A stretch of DNA of 64,000 nt from contig BCIA01000004.1 of NCBI GenBank assembly GCA_001599815.1, positions 2,012,047-2,076,046 of the forward strand. Direction: 5' to 3'. This document shows positions 52,323-62,790 of the stretch, one piece after another. A program made the position numbers and the translations under genes. The stretch comes from Furcasterigmium furcatum. Its lineage: Eukaryota > Ascomycota > Sordariomycetes > Glomerellales > Plectosphaerellaceae. Numbering within the stretch: position 1 is the first letter of the stretch; each line of letters begins with the position of its first letter. The notes below the pieces were generated by a model. It saw only the letters and a list, made by a program, of their open reading frames with translations, searched no databases and was not told the origin of the DNA.

Positions 52323-53647
52323 ATGGTTTCTTTTACCGAGTTCGTTATCTCGTCAGCTGTGCTGGCAGTGGCCCACGCCCATGGTGTCATCGTCAATGCC
52401 CAGGGTGACGCCGGCTCTCCCCCCAGTGTCGGATTCCTAGGTGAGCAAAGGGTAGAAAGTGCAACAAGATATTCTTGAGTCTAACATGTGGCACTAGTGA
52501 ACCCCGACCTGGCCCGGAACTGCACTACTATCAGCCCTTGTCAGCAGGACGCAACTCTCATTCGCGACGCCGAGATTGAGCAGAACATCGTCAACGAGTG
52601 CGGACGCACCGAGCTCGCTGGCAACATTGATATTGGCGAGAATACTGAGAACGCTCTCGCCGCCAATGCCGTCACCCAGGTTCAGAGGGGCAGCACCGTC
52701 GAGGTGAGTTCAATGTCACTTATAGAGATGTGCCCTCCTGACGTGTCATGATCAGGTCACCATCCATCAAGTGAACGCCGACGGCGCTGGACCGTACTTC
52801 TGCGACCTGGACACAACCAGCAACGCTAGACGCCTTGTTGGACAGGTGCCCCTGAACATCACAAACAACGTCCCTGGCATCAACGGCTTCAGCCAGGCCA
52901 AGGCCCAGCAGTTCACCATGACTGTTCAGCTGCCCGCCGATATGGAGTGCACCGGAGGTGAGTCTAGACTGAAATCTATTTAACCCAGGAGATTCTAACA
53001 GCCCTCTTTCAGCCTCGACTGGAAATGTCTGCACCGTCCGCTGCCGCAACAACGCCCTCGCCGGCCCCTTTGGCGGCTGCTTCCCTGTCCAGCAGACCGA
53101 TGTCGAGCCCAAGGTGAACAGGCCCGACAACATTGACACCGCCCAGGCCATCGATGCCACTCTTGCCCAGGTCGCCTCCAACCAGCAGGATCTCCCGGCC
53201 GCCATCCAGGCCAACGCCAACGCCGGAAGCGAGGAGGCGAAGCAGAACCTCGCCGCCGTCGAGGCCATTCTGAACATTGCCCCCACCACCTCTCAGTTCC
53301 CCCAGCAGACTCCTGACCTTGTCGCCCCTGGCCAGGAGAACCCCGCTGCGACCACCGACGCTGCTGCGACTGCCACCGAGGATGCTGCTGCGTCCTCCAC
53401 CGAAGAGGCCGCCGCTGCCAGCTCCACTGCCGCCGCTGGAAACCAGGGCCAGAGGAACGGACGCAACGGAGGCAACAACAACGCCAACACCGGCGAGAAC
53501 AACAATGGCGGCAACGGCAATGGCAACAACCGCAACCAGAACAACAACAACAACAACGAGGAGGAGGGGGAGAACAACGGAAACAACCGCAACAACAACC
53601 AGAAGCGGTCCAGCAACGGAATGAGGTGGGCTAAGAGGATGGCTTAA
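52323..53647 (+). CDS. Egh16/Gas1-like appressorial secreted protein
   Basis: 386 residues. Exons are 52323-52440, 52498-52703, 52756-52957 and 53013-53647. The signal peptide (residues 1-19) ends AVAHA, so the mature protein would begin with His (HGVIVNAQGD). Family blocks of the Egh16/MAS group follow: CGRTELAGNIDIGENTE, VTIHQVNADGAGPYFCDLD, TMTVQLPADMECTG, CTVRCRNNALAGPFGGCFPVQQ. Members in rice-blast and powdery-mildew fungi are expressed in appressoria and affect penetration. The C-terminus from about residue 290 is an Ala/Thr/Ser/Glu region followed by an Asn/Gly-rich low-complexity tail ending KRSSNGMRWAKRMA. The role in this organism is inferred by family. Confidence 0.85.
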
Positions 53648-54625
53648 GCTGTTGAGGAGTTCTGACCTTGAGATGGTCTGCCTACAAGGGTTTCCTGGTC
53701 ACTGATAGCACAATATGAGCCATGACATCTCTGTAATTCCAATGTTCCATATTTCTGTTCATTTTCATACGTCGAGAGGAGACATCTAGTGCTGTGCGGC
53801 AGATGTCAACATGAATACCCAGACGAAGATTGAAGATTTCTTATGATTCCGCGTCTAAGATGTTCCAAAAGACTCCCAGCGCATAGAATTCAGTGCCGTT
53901 GATGAATATCATAAGACCACTCAGACACGAGTCAAGATGTTTATGCAATGATCCTCAAGTTGTGAAACCTGCGCGCGCTTGCAGGACGAGGCTGGGACTT
54001 CGGGCGGAAGACACCCACCCGCCTTCAAAGTGAAGGTTACGTGAGGGTAGTATAGTCTGTTTCGTCCTTCTCCTCATCGACGCCGCAGCCTTTTGGATGT
54101 GACCTGCTTCGGAACTGTTTTTCAGAGTTCAGACTGTTCAGCAAGAGAGGTGCAGTTCTTGTTTCGGTGTTGGAAAGCGCCGATATTGAACGGGCAACGC
54201 AGTGGAGGCTACGCGGAGTGAAGACTAGGGCAACCTCGTCTTCGTCGATGCTTGTGCTGCCGTGCAGCCCTCCATCTTGACCGGCGCGGTTGCGGGGACG
54301 AGCCCCAGCGGGAAGAGAACGAACTGAGGTGGTCGTCTTCGTCGGACCGAGTGTTTGGAGCTGCTGGCATTACTCCTGGAAGACAAAGGCCCCCAGGATC
54401 GGGCCGTCTCACAATTGGACACCAATATTGGCGGCAGGAAGAGTTCGTCATTGAAGAAGACTACTCCGTAATGCTGCCTTGTCTTGCAGGGGCACTCACG
54501 TACCCCCGCTGTCAGATGTGACCGAGTCAACCAAGTCAATGGCACCCGGAAGTTTCCCCAGCCACCTCTGCACGCCTCTCCCTGCCTTCGGCATCGGCCA
54601 TGATCATGGACTGTTACGCCCACGA
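53648..54625. other. Convergent 3' region
   Basis: Between the Egh16-like stop and the SNU13 stop. No gene supported. Confidence 0.45.
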
Positions 54626-55115
54626 TCAGATGGCGAGCCTCTCAATCTTGTCCCTCATCGCCTTGATCGGCCCAGCCAGCTCGCTGGCTTCGTTGGTGTT
54701 GATCGAGGTGGCGATGATGTCGCGACTGACGCCGCACGCTCTTCCGAGGGCGGTCTTGGACGGGACGTAAACGTAGGGGACATTCTTGTCTTCGGCAAGG
54801 AGTGGAAGGTGCAGCAGGATGGCGAGCGGCTGTGCGTCGCCGGCGAGGCAGACGATTTCGGAGACACTGCGATTGAGAGCCTTGGTCACTTCGAGGTGGT
54901 CAGCTGGTTGTGTCGTTCCGTGATTCGAGAGATCGTACTCACCCTCATTTGCGCCTTTGGTAGCCTGGCGCGCATGCATGGCCTGCTGGATCAGATCGAG
55001 GATCTCCTGCGAAAGCGCAGCGTCGGCCATGGGCCAAGCTGGGGATGGTCAGTACAGGACGAGGAGGGCGGAGATCGGCGGGCATCGTACCGGCGGTGGA
55101 GGTGTCTTGGGACAT
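54626..55115 (-). CDS. SNU13: Snu13 (15.5K) L7Ae-family kink-turn RNA-binding protein
   Basis: Binds the U4 snRNA 5' stem-loop and box C/D snoRNAs, serving splicing and rRNA modification. Exons are 55091-55115, 54943-55038 and 54626-54888, 127 residues, close to yeast (126) and human (128). Family blocks are AWPMADAALSQEILDL, KGANEVTKALNRSVSEI, LAILLHLPLLAEDKNVPYVYV, SKTALGRACGVSR and a C-terminal MRDKIERLAI. The start MSQDTSTA is a 25-nt exon, followed by an intron ending CCCCAG. The second intron (54889-54942, GTGAGT...CGAAG) is 54 nt with no stop in frame, so unspliced RNA would still be translatable. Confidence 0.92.
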
Positions 55116-56062
55116 TTTGGAAAGTGGGATTGGTGACTCGCCCGAAGGTTCACTGTCAAGATGTTGCTGTGCGACTCGCCCGTAGGTTCACTGTCGTTGC
55201 TGGATGGGATGGATGAAAGGTCAAGATCTGGGTTTTGGTGAAGCTCGGCGAAGTTTGACGGGGGAGCTTTGAGAAAGCCCGCTTAGTCATCAGGTTTGGA
55301 CCCCCACGTAGAGGGGCCAGCAGCGCAGCAACCCAGAATCCATCACAATTCATACCATACGTCTTCACTCCTCCTAAATAATACGGTACTTGGGCTCATT
55401 GGGCTCATGGGGTCCGAGAACCTTTATGGACCAGGCACATGATCTTCTTCTTTCAACTTGTTGACAAGTGAGCCCACCAGTGGACTGCTTCCAATGGCAA
55501 GATAATGGGCTGACATGTGAAGACAGCAAGCCGAGCACTCAGCTCTGGGAATCTCAGCTCTGGCGAGCTGCCAAGCGATGCCTGCGAAGCGGCCTCATAC
55601 TTGTTAGCTTTAAGATTGCCTGTAGGAACGAGCGAGGTAGAAGTTCCGAGTACCCTGGCGGAACCAGACACCATCTCGCGGTGCGAGACGACTTGCTTCT
55701 AACTGGCTGCCGCTCAGGGTGTATCTGCTGATGTCGATCGACTGGACAGTGTGGACAGTGCCACGCGAGGTGCTGGAGGTCACTGAAGCAGGTCTGCTAG
55801 CGCCCTCCAGCGGCGGTGCGATCGGCAACCGGGCCACCCTACCACGCCGTCAGCCCTACCAAGACTCCTCCAGGAGGGTACATTTATGGTTGCCTACTGT
55901 CATGGAGGGTGGGATCAGTCGACACTGGTCCAAGGATATCGGGTTGCCTCGAGACATCCAGCTGATTGCATCTTCATTAAAGACGCGCCATGCCCGTCGC
56001 AGCTTGAGGCGGCGATCACTTAACTTACACCCGGCTTCAAATCTCACCGAAAGATCTCGAAG
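55116..56062. other. Divergent promoter region of SNU13 and ankyrin gene B
   Basis: No gene is seen. A 28-bp stretch with GACTCGCCC...AGGTTCACTGTC occurs twice near 55134-55196, a short local duplication in the SNU13 leader. Confidence 0.4.
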
Positions 56063-58201
56063 ATGCAGAGCACGACAGACCTTCAGACCCTCTGCTCGAC
56101 GGTGGCAAGCGGATGCACCTCCTTGGGCGCTGGACTGGGGAAGCTCGCGGAAGTCTCCCCAGTCGACCACAACGACTCCCGAGGCTCACTCAAGCAGCTT
56201 GCCCGGCTTAGCCTCGAGTTCGCTCGAACATCCGACCGCATAGGCCAAGAACTTCTGCCTCGGCGTGAGGCGCTTCTCGACAAGGAGACGCGAGAGCACA
56301 TCTCCTCTACCATGTCGCGCGTCGAGGAACTACTCGCATGTATGACCAAGGACCTAGACCGCGCATTGTCCGGAGCTGCCAGAGATGTCTCCTACACGGA
56401 GACACTTCTATCAACACTACGAATGTGGCAGCTTCATGTCGAAAATGCTCATCTCTGCCGAGATGTACTGCAATCGTAAGATGCTTCCCCGGACTCCCTT
56501 GGGTCTATTCACTCACATCCCCCCAGCGGCGTTGCCCAATGGCCACAGGTCTCCAGAAGCCATTACGAGCAGTTTGCAGAGCTCGATCGGCTGATGGATG
56601 TCTTTCGGCGATTACATGCTCACCCACGACATCTCAATGAGACCAGCCCGTCGATTGGAGATGGCGATGAAGAGAGTCCCCCTGGCTACGAAGCTGTCAT
56701 GGCACAAGACGTGCGGGCTTCAGCACCTTCAACACCTCCAGCACCATCAACGCCCTCGGCATATTCGATATCAACCCCTCCAGAACAGATCAGCCCGCCG
56801 CTGCCACCCCGGTACCAAGCTCGCACCGACGCTCATGCGCCGGGCAAATCGGGCGGTCGCGGCTTCTTCGGGAACCTGTTCAAGGCTCTCAATCGACCCG
56901 AGCCCCTGACCGCTCCTCTTTGCCATGCCGCTCAGAACGGAAACATCTCCCAGATGAAGGGACTGCTCAGACAGGGAGCCAACATCAACGGCCACAACGA
57001 GGGCGGGGACACGCCTCTGGTTGCCGCCGTGCAGGCCGATCAGCTTGAGGCAGTCCGCTTCCTCCTCGAATACGGCGCCAAAGTGAACGAGAAGGACTTC
57101 AACAAGTCCTTGTCTCCCCTCTTCCACGCGGCGGAAACGGGCCAGATCGACGTCATGAACGTGCTTCTCCAGTACGGCGCCGATGTCCACGCAAAGGCCA
57201 CCATGGGAACACCACACTTCATCGACGCCGTCGAGAAAGGTTCTGCGGCTGCTGTTTCCCTGCTGCTCCGGCACGGCGCGAACCCAAACGCGAGGAGCAT
57301 GATGGGCCAGCCGGCCATCGCCATCGCTATCCAGGCTGCCAGGCTCGAGGTCGTCCAGACACTGCTCGAGAGCGGCGCCGAGATCTCCGTGACACTGATC
57401 ACCGGCCAGTCCCTGCTCAGCGAAGCCATTCGCGTCGGGAACCCCGATGTCTCCAAGCTACTTCTCGCCCACGGCGCCAGCCCGAACTCCAGGGCCATGA
57501 CGGGCGAGTCCTGCTTGTCCATGGCCGAGTCCCGGAACGATATCGCCGTCGTTCGGGAGCTCCTGACGGCCGGCGCCGATCCCAACGGCAGGGACATCAG
57601 GGGGAACACCGCGCTCGTCAACTCCGTGACGAACGGACACTTCGAGATCACGCGACTCCTCCTCGCGAGCAAGGCGGATCCCAGCGTCAAGGACTACATG
57701 GGCCGCTCCATCTTGGCCATCGCCGTGTGGGAGGATAAGCTGCCGTACGCGGAGCTGCTTCTCGTCCACGGCGCTAGCCCTAACGTCTCGGGCCTCTCAG
57801 GGATGCATCTCCTCACCCTCCTCCTCCAGCAGAACCACCCGGAACAGGAACTGGCGCGCTACCTCAGGGTCCTCCTCCAGCACGGCGTCGACCCGAACAT
57901 CCAAGCGTCGCCGCGAGGCTACGTCTCCAACATGCCCCTCGGATATTGCGTCCAGCAGGACAGGCTGGAACTGCTGCGCATCATGCTGGAGAACGGCGCG
58001 AATCCCCATGTCTCCATCCCCATGAGCCCTGGAAACCCGGCCACCCCGATTGAGTACGCGCGGTACTATCACAAGACGGAAGCTCTGCGGCTGATGGAGG
58101 CACACGATGCGGAGACGCGGAAACGGGACAACATTTACAGAGCGGAAGATTTGCAGGATGAACTGGTTATTGCTATGCAGCCACGTACCCGGCACGGATG
58201 A
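56063..58201 (+). CDS. Ankyrin-repeat protein with helical N-terminal domain (paralogue B)
   Basis: Exons are 56063-56475 and 56527-58201, 695 residues. Residues 1-170 are helical (LKQLARLSLEFARTSDRI, ISSTMSRVEELLACMTKDLDRA), similar in pattern to the N-terminal domains on fungal NLR and ankyrin proteins. A Ser/Pro-rich linker with DEESPPGYEAV follows, then the pre-repeat block GGRGFFGNLFKALNRPEP and about 12 ankyrin repeats (GANINGHNEGGDTPL onward). The ankyrin array aligns by eye with paralogue A at 11540-13540 (GVNINGQNEDGYNAL). The intron is GTAAGA...CCCCAG at 56476-56526. A signalling or recognition role is inferred. Confidence 0.83.
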
Positions 58202-58293
58202 GTTTATTAGAGCAAGCGTTGGAATTTCCAAGTCATCCTCGTCGGAAATTTGTCCACCCCTGAGCGCTGCTTCGCCGCCACTGTGCCACTTCC

Positions 58294-60287
58294 TCAGAAG
58301 ACCACACCCTTGGTCTGCTGGATCTTGGCGACGTTGATGTTCCTGATCAGGAACATCCAGATGAACGTGGTCGCCATGATGCCCGTCCCGGCCGCGAGCA
58401 TCCTGGTCTGCGCGTAGCCGTACGCCTGCTGGATCGCAAGCCTCTCGGGCGTGCCGACGGCGTAGCTCATCTGCACCTCGAGGTCGCTGTAGATGCTGTC
58501 GAGGTCGGGGAGGGCCGCGGCGGGGAGGTTCCGCTCGAGGGCCTTCCTGAAGGTGTTGGTCCAGATGGCGCCCGAGATGGTGTTGCCCACGGCGCCGCCG
58601 ACGTTGCCGACGACGTACAGCAGCGCCACACCGGCGGCGATGTGCTGATGGTCGATCGCTGCGAGGACGGCGACCTGCTCGACGAGGATGAAGATCGAGC
58701 CGCCGATGGAGATGAAGATCTGGCACATGACGATGTAGCCGATGTGGCCGTTGGGGCGGCGGAAGTAGATCAGGAGGCCCTGGGCGAGGATGTACAGCGG
58801 CACGGCGATGTACAGCAGCCACTTGAACCGCCCTGTCCTGCTGATCGACCAACCGACGATCAGCAGCAGGACACCGGACACGACGTCAAAGGTGCTGCCG
58901 ACATATCCGGCCTCGGCGATGGAGAGATTGTTCACCACCTGGAGGAATGAGGAGAAGTAGCTGTTCCAGCAGTAATAGGAGACCTGGTAGGTGCCATCGA
59001 GCAGAATCGCACCGATAACGGTCCGGTCGGCCAGGATCTTGTAGTTGAAGAAGGGCACGGGAGCCAGGTAGATCTCGTAGATGACGAAGCCGGCGAGAGC
59101 GACGGCGCCCACCACGATCATGGCGATGATGTAGTCGGAAGACCAGCCGTTGGGAGCGCTGTCTGCGAGTGTGAATGGGAGCAAAAAGACAGTCAGACCA
59201 CCTGCGAACAGGACGACACCAACAGCTACACGGGTCAGCCGAGACAAAACATCCCAAATAGAGACTAGGACTCACCATCGAACTCCTTCAAGTAGTGGAC
59301 AACACTCTGAGCCACAGTGCGCCCGCTCTTTTCCATGGACACCAGTCCCCGGGCAGCAGCCCTGCGGAGATTGATCTTCAGCATGATGTACATGGGCGCA
59401 GCGACGAGCGGGAAGATGATGCAGAAGGTGCCAAAGGCCCATCGCCAGCTGATCTTGGTGTAGAAGTCCTCGGAGGCCTTGGATCCCGCGAAAGCGGTAA
59501 TCATGTAAGGCGAGGAAGTGAAGGCGTACGCCAGACCGCGGTTCTTCAGCTTGGAGACGTCGGCGGTGATGACGTCCACGCAGTATGTCATGCCTCCGAA
59601 GCCGATCTGGTAGAAGACCTGGAGGTGGGGTGTTAGCAGATACTCCCGAACATTGAACCCCAGCCGAGGCAGTCTGCTTCAGGGGTGTGGAGGGCACTCA
59701 CGTAGGCGGCGCAGAAGGTGGTCAGATTATGGCACGTCGCCATGAGAATCAAGCCGATGGTAGCCAGGACAGCCATGGACAGGAAGCCCTCGGCTCTGCC
59801 CCAGACGTCGAGGACCTTGGCCAGCGGGATGTACACGGCGGCCGACATGGCGTTGGCGACGATGTAGATGACCGTCAACAGCGAATGGCTTTCGAAATCA
59901 CTGGTGACATAGGGGAGCAGGTTGTAGAAGAGCGACGACTGGAAGCCGTTGACCAGGTACAGGAGCCACATGCTGTGGGACAGATGGTCAGCTTGGTTCA
60001 CCGTGGCATTTTCAACTCGAGGACAAGACTTACTTTCCGAAGACGGCGGCCAGCCACTTCTTGGACCAGGTCAAGGCCACGGCCTCAACATGCTGGACAC
60101 CGCGCTGGGCATCCTCGGTGGGCAACTCGAGGGACCGCTTCTCAGGGTCATTCTCCGCGGCATTGTCATCGCCTTGGGCGGCAGCCGGGGCGTTGTTGTT
60201 CTCGGGAGCGGCAGTAATCGCATCCTCATTGCTGGGGTTCTCTGTGCTGGCCCGGCGGAAGCCAGGTCTGAACTTGGGGAAAGCCAT
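58294..60287 (-). CDS. MFS siderophore-iron transporter
   Basis: Imports ferric siderophores across the plasma membrane. Exons are 60034-60287, 59702-59972, 59276-59618 and 58294-59225, 599 residues, with a long acidic N-terminal cytosolic segment and about 14 predicted helices. Family blocks are YLVNGFQSSLFYNLLPYVTSDFESHSL, VYIPLAKVLDVWGRAEGF, IGFGGMTYCVDVITAD, SSPYMITAFAG, ISWRWAFGTF and YYCWNSYFSSFLQVV. All junctions keep phase (introns 59973-60033, 59619-59701, 59226-59275). An ATCTGATAA element 328 bp upstream suggests repression by an SreA/Fep1-type GATA factor in iron-rich cells. No siderophore biosynthesis gene is adjacent. Confidence 0.9.
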
Positions 60288-60361
60288 CGTTGGGATTGGG
60301 AGTCAAGCACGACGAGGGAGCTTGGGCAAGCCCTGCATCCCGGAAAACGGGCCAAGGTCAC

Positions 60362-60367
60362 CTTATA
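60362..60367 (-). promoter_or_regulatory. TATA-like box of the siderophore transporter
   Basis: TATAAG on the minus strand, 75 bp upstream of the ATG. Confidence 0.4.
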
Positions 60368-60614
60368 AGCCAAAGAAGCTCTGCCCAGGGCAGTCCGCAG
60401 ACTTTTCGTCGGGACCGAACGCGTGGTAGTGGAACTGACATGGCGCGTGAACCGCAGTGGCCCATCATCCAGCACGCCCTCTAGCAAAGACCAAGTGGGA
60501 ACGACATCCAGGTTCAGCAGGATGAACCGGCATCGGCTGTTGCGACTTGGGCCCCAGGTGAAGAAAGCTTGTCTTGCCGAGCCGGGAAGCACGGGGGGCC
60601 TCTGGCAAGCGTGC

Positions 60615-60623
60615 ATCTGATAA
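60615..60623 (+). promoter_or_regulatory. ATCTGATAA, SreA/Fep1-type iron-repressor GATA site
   Basis: An exact match to the ATCWGATAA consensus known for fungal iron-responsive GATA repressors. It is 328 bp upstream of the siderophore transporter ATG. Expected effect: repression when iron is plentiful. Confidence 0.65.
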
Positions 60624-60962
60624 GATCCCATCACCCGATGGCTTGGGACTTGTCTGCATATGGCCCAATACTAGAGCCGAACATCCGGCCCGGAGCGTGG
60701 GCTGCTAGGTTGCATGTGGAAGAGAAAGGCGAGTGGTGGACCCCTGAGCGGCCCCTTACTGCACCTAAGGGGCTAGCGAGGTGTCGTTGTGTGTGTAATG
60801 GCATGTCTAGACGTGCCGGTTTGCCGTGGCGCGAGAACATCATGTTACTATGACTGATTGATCAGATTAGATCAACCGCCCGGTTGTGCGAGTCAGCTTG
60901 GAGCCGTGGGGGATTCTAAAATTTACTACATTGAGGAGCGATGACTTTGTCGTGAGGAACAC

Positions 60963-62279
60963 TCAAGACAACGGGACTGGAACCCCCATCATGCTCAGGA
61001 CGGGACCCAGCACGGGGAAAGGATGCTTCGTTTCCATCAGCCCGACTGACCGATAGACGTCCACGAACAGCCAGCCGGTAAGCCCCAGCCACGAAAAGGT
61101 CCTCGCATATCCCCAGAAGCTGCGCGATCCGCTCGCATCTTCTCCACGGGCGGCGATCTTGTGGTCTTTCGACTCCTCAGCAGACCTCGCTGGTTTCCTG
61201 CGAATGAGCGCCTGTTCAGCGACAATGGCGGGGATCTGACCCATGAAGAAGGCCGTGAGTCCCCAGGTCAACCTGGACACGCTGATGTGCCCCTCAGATA
61301 TCGTGGCGATGCTGATGATGTGCCAGAGGCTGCTGAAGAAGAAGGCCGTGGTGATATGGACCATGTACGACGAGTCTCCCCGCGCCGGGAGACCTAGCCA
61401 CCGGACCAAGGCTTTGCTGAAGCCGAGAGAGGGCTAAAGAACGAGACCGTGTCAACTTCTACGCCTTGCGACGCTTGGGGTTGCCGAAACATACCTGTCG
61501 GAGGATGCCATGCCAGAACGAGCCCCAGAACCCGCCGACGCTGTCGGCCTCCTTGATGCTGCCAAAAATGGGCGGCCAGTCCTGGTCCATTGGTTAGCCT
61601 TGCTCGGTAGAACATATTCTGCTCGGAATAGGACATGTTCCGTGCGTACCTTCGGCTTGCTCAGCCCAGCTGCAACGGACGCGCTGGCCACGACGCCGTA
61701 CTGAAGCGTCCAGGTCGCCCAGACAGTGACACCCATGAGGAGATCCACGAGCAGAATTTTCGGCAGGTCCCCGACGCTCCAGGCCGTCGGCACATCCATC
61801 GCCTGAGAAACTAGAAGCACAGCTTCAATCGCGAGACTAGACACCAGCACATGTCTCAGCTGACCCAGCACAAAGGCCAGGCGACCCTGCTCCCTCTCGG
61901 GGCCCTTGGGCATCCGCTTGCCGCCATGCGACCAGCCGGCGCCCCGCAGCGACGTGAGCAGCGACGCCGCCCACGCGGCCTTCTCGAGGGAAAACGGCCT
62001 CATGCGCTCCGCCTCGTGCGGCTCCCTGTCCAGGCGCCAGAAGTCGTGCTCGGGGCTGCGGTGGAGGAGCAGCTTCTCAAGCACGGGGAAGTAGACGATC
62101 CATACGCCGGAGAGGCCGTAGCGCAGCGTGCGCTCCGATGGGAATGTGTTGATCGCGTTGGCCGCGACGACGCCGACGGTGGCGGTGCCGAAGATGACAT
62201 TGCGAAAGGGGAACGGCGGGAGGTAGAAGGGGAGGAAGAGTAAGGGCGGGAGGACGAGATGCGGGATGATAGAGTGCAT
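60963..62279 (-). CDS. Wax-synthase-domain membrane O-acyltransferase
   Basis: An MBOAT-like integral membrane acyltransferase, related to fungal Tri7-type acetyltransferases and plant wax synthases. Exons are 61650-62279, 61495-61581 and 60963-61433, 395 residues. The diagnostic block is DWPPIFGSIKEADSVGGFW followed by GSFWHGILRQ, containing the presumed catalytic His. Hydrophobic segments are spread from LPPLLFLPFYLPPF at the N-terminus to WLGLTGWLFVDVY near the C-terminus. Introns are GTACGC...GACCAG and GTATGT...TTTAG. The acceptor molecule is unknown. It lies upstream of the siderophore transporter on the same strand, but no functional link is shown. Confidence 0.83.
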
Positions 62280-62790
62280 CTTTGCGGTGGGTGAGTGGTT
62301 GTTTGATCAGATCATTCGAGATAGAGCATCTTCTCAGTGAGACAGAAATGCTTCGTTGATAGCGCTCATCCGCTCACGATGAGGTGCCGCGACGGAATCC
62401 TTAATTACTCAGTGAAAAGGAGTGCCTGGAGCGTCACGGAGAGAACAGGGGCCTTCACTTTGTCCGCCGCGCGAGGAATCAGGTGATGAAAACATAAGGT
62501 GACTTTTGTTTGTGGCTGTTGGGGGCGACGATATTTCGCCGGAATCGCTCTCACGGGCGCCAGTGGAGTGACCAAAGTCCTGCCAAGGAGTCAGTGACCC
62601 CTGGATCAACATTGCATTGATGTCGCATTCATTCATCTGTCGCATTCCTCGTCTCTGGGCAGCGAGGCAACTATTCTACATAGGTACACGGGGCCCATCT
62701 CACCAACGCCGTTCCAAATACACCTTTTCGTCGTCATCGCTCGTCGTCACATCATATGCACAGGGTATCTCCCTCGCCTGCCTGCCACGT
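62280..62790. other. Promoter of the acyltransferase and 3' end of the peptidase gene
   Basis: No gene seen. Confidence 0.4.

Larger units (their letters stand above)
60288..60962. other. Promoter region of the siderophore transporter
   Basis: Contains the ATCTGATAA site, a TATAAG element (minus strand, 60362-60367) about 75 bp from the start codon, and a weaker ATCAGATTA at 60861. No gene seen. Confidence 0.5.

Noticed and set aside
58294..62279. Siderophore biosynthesis cluster
   Set aside because: Only the transporter is iron-related; the neighbour is an MBOAT, not the GNAT acyltransferases or NRPS of siderophore pathways.
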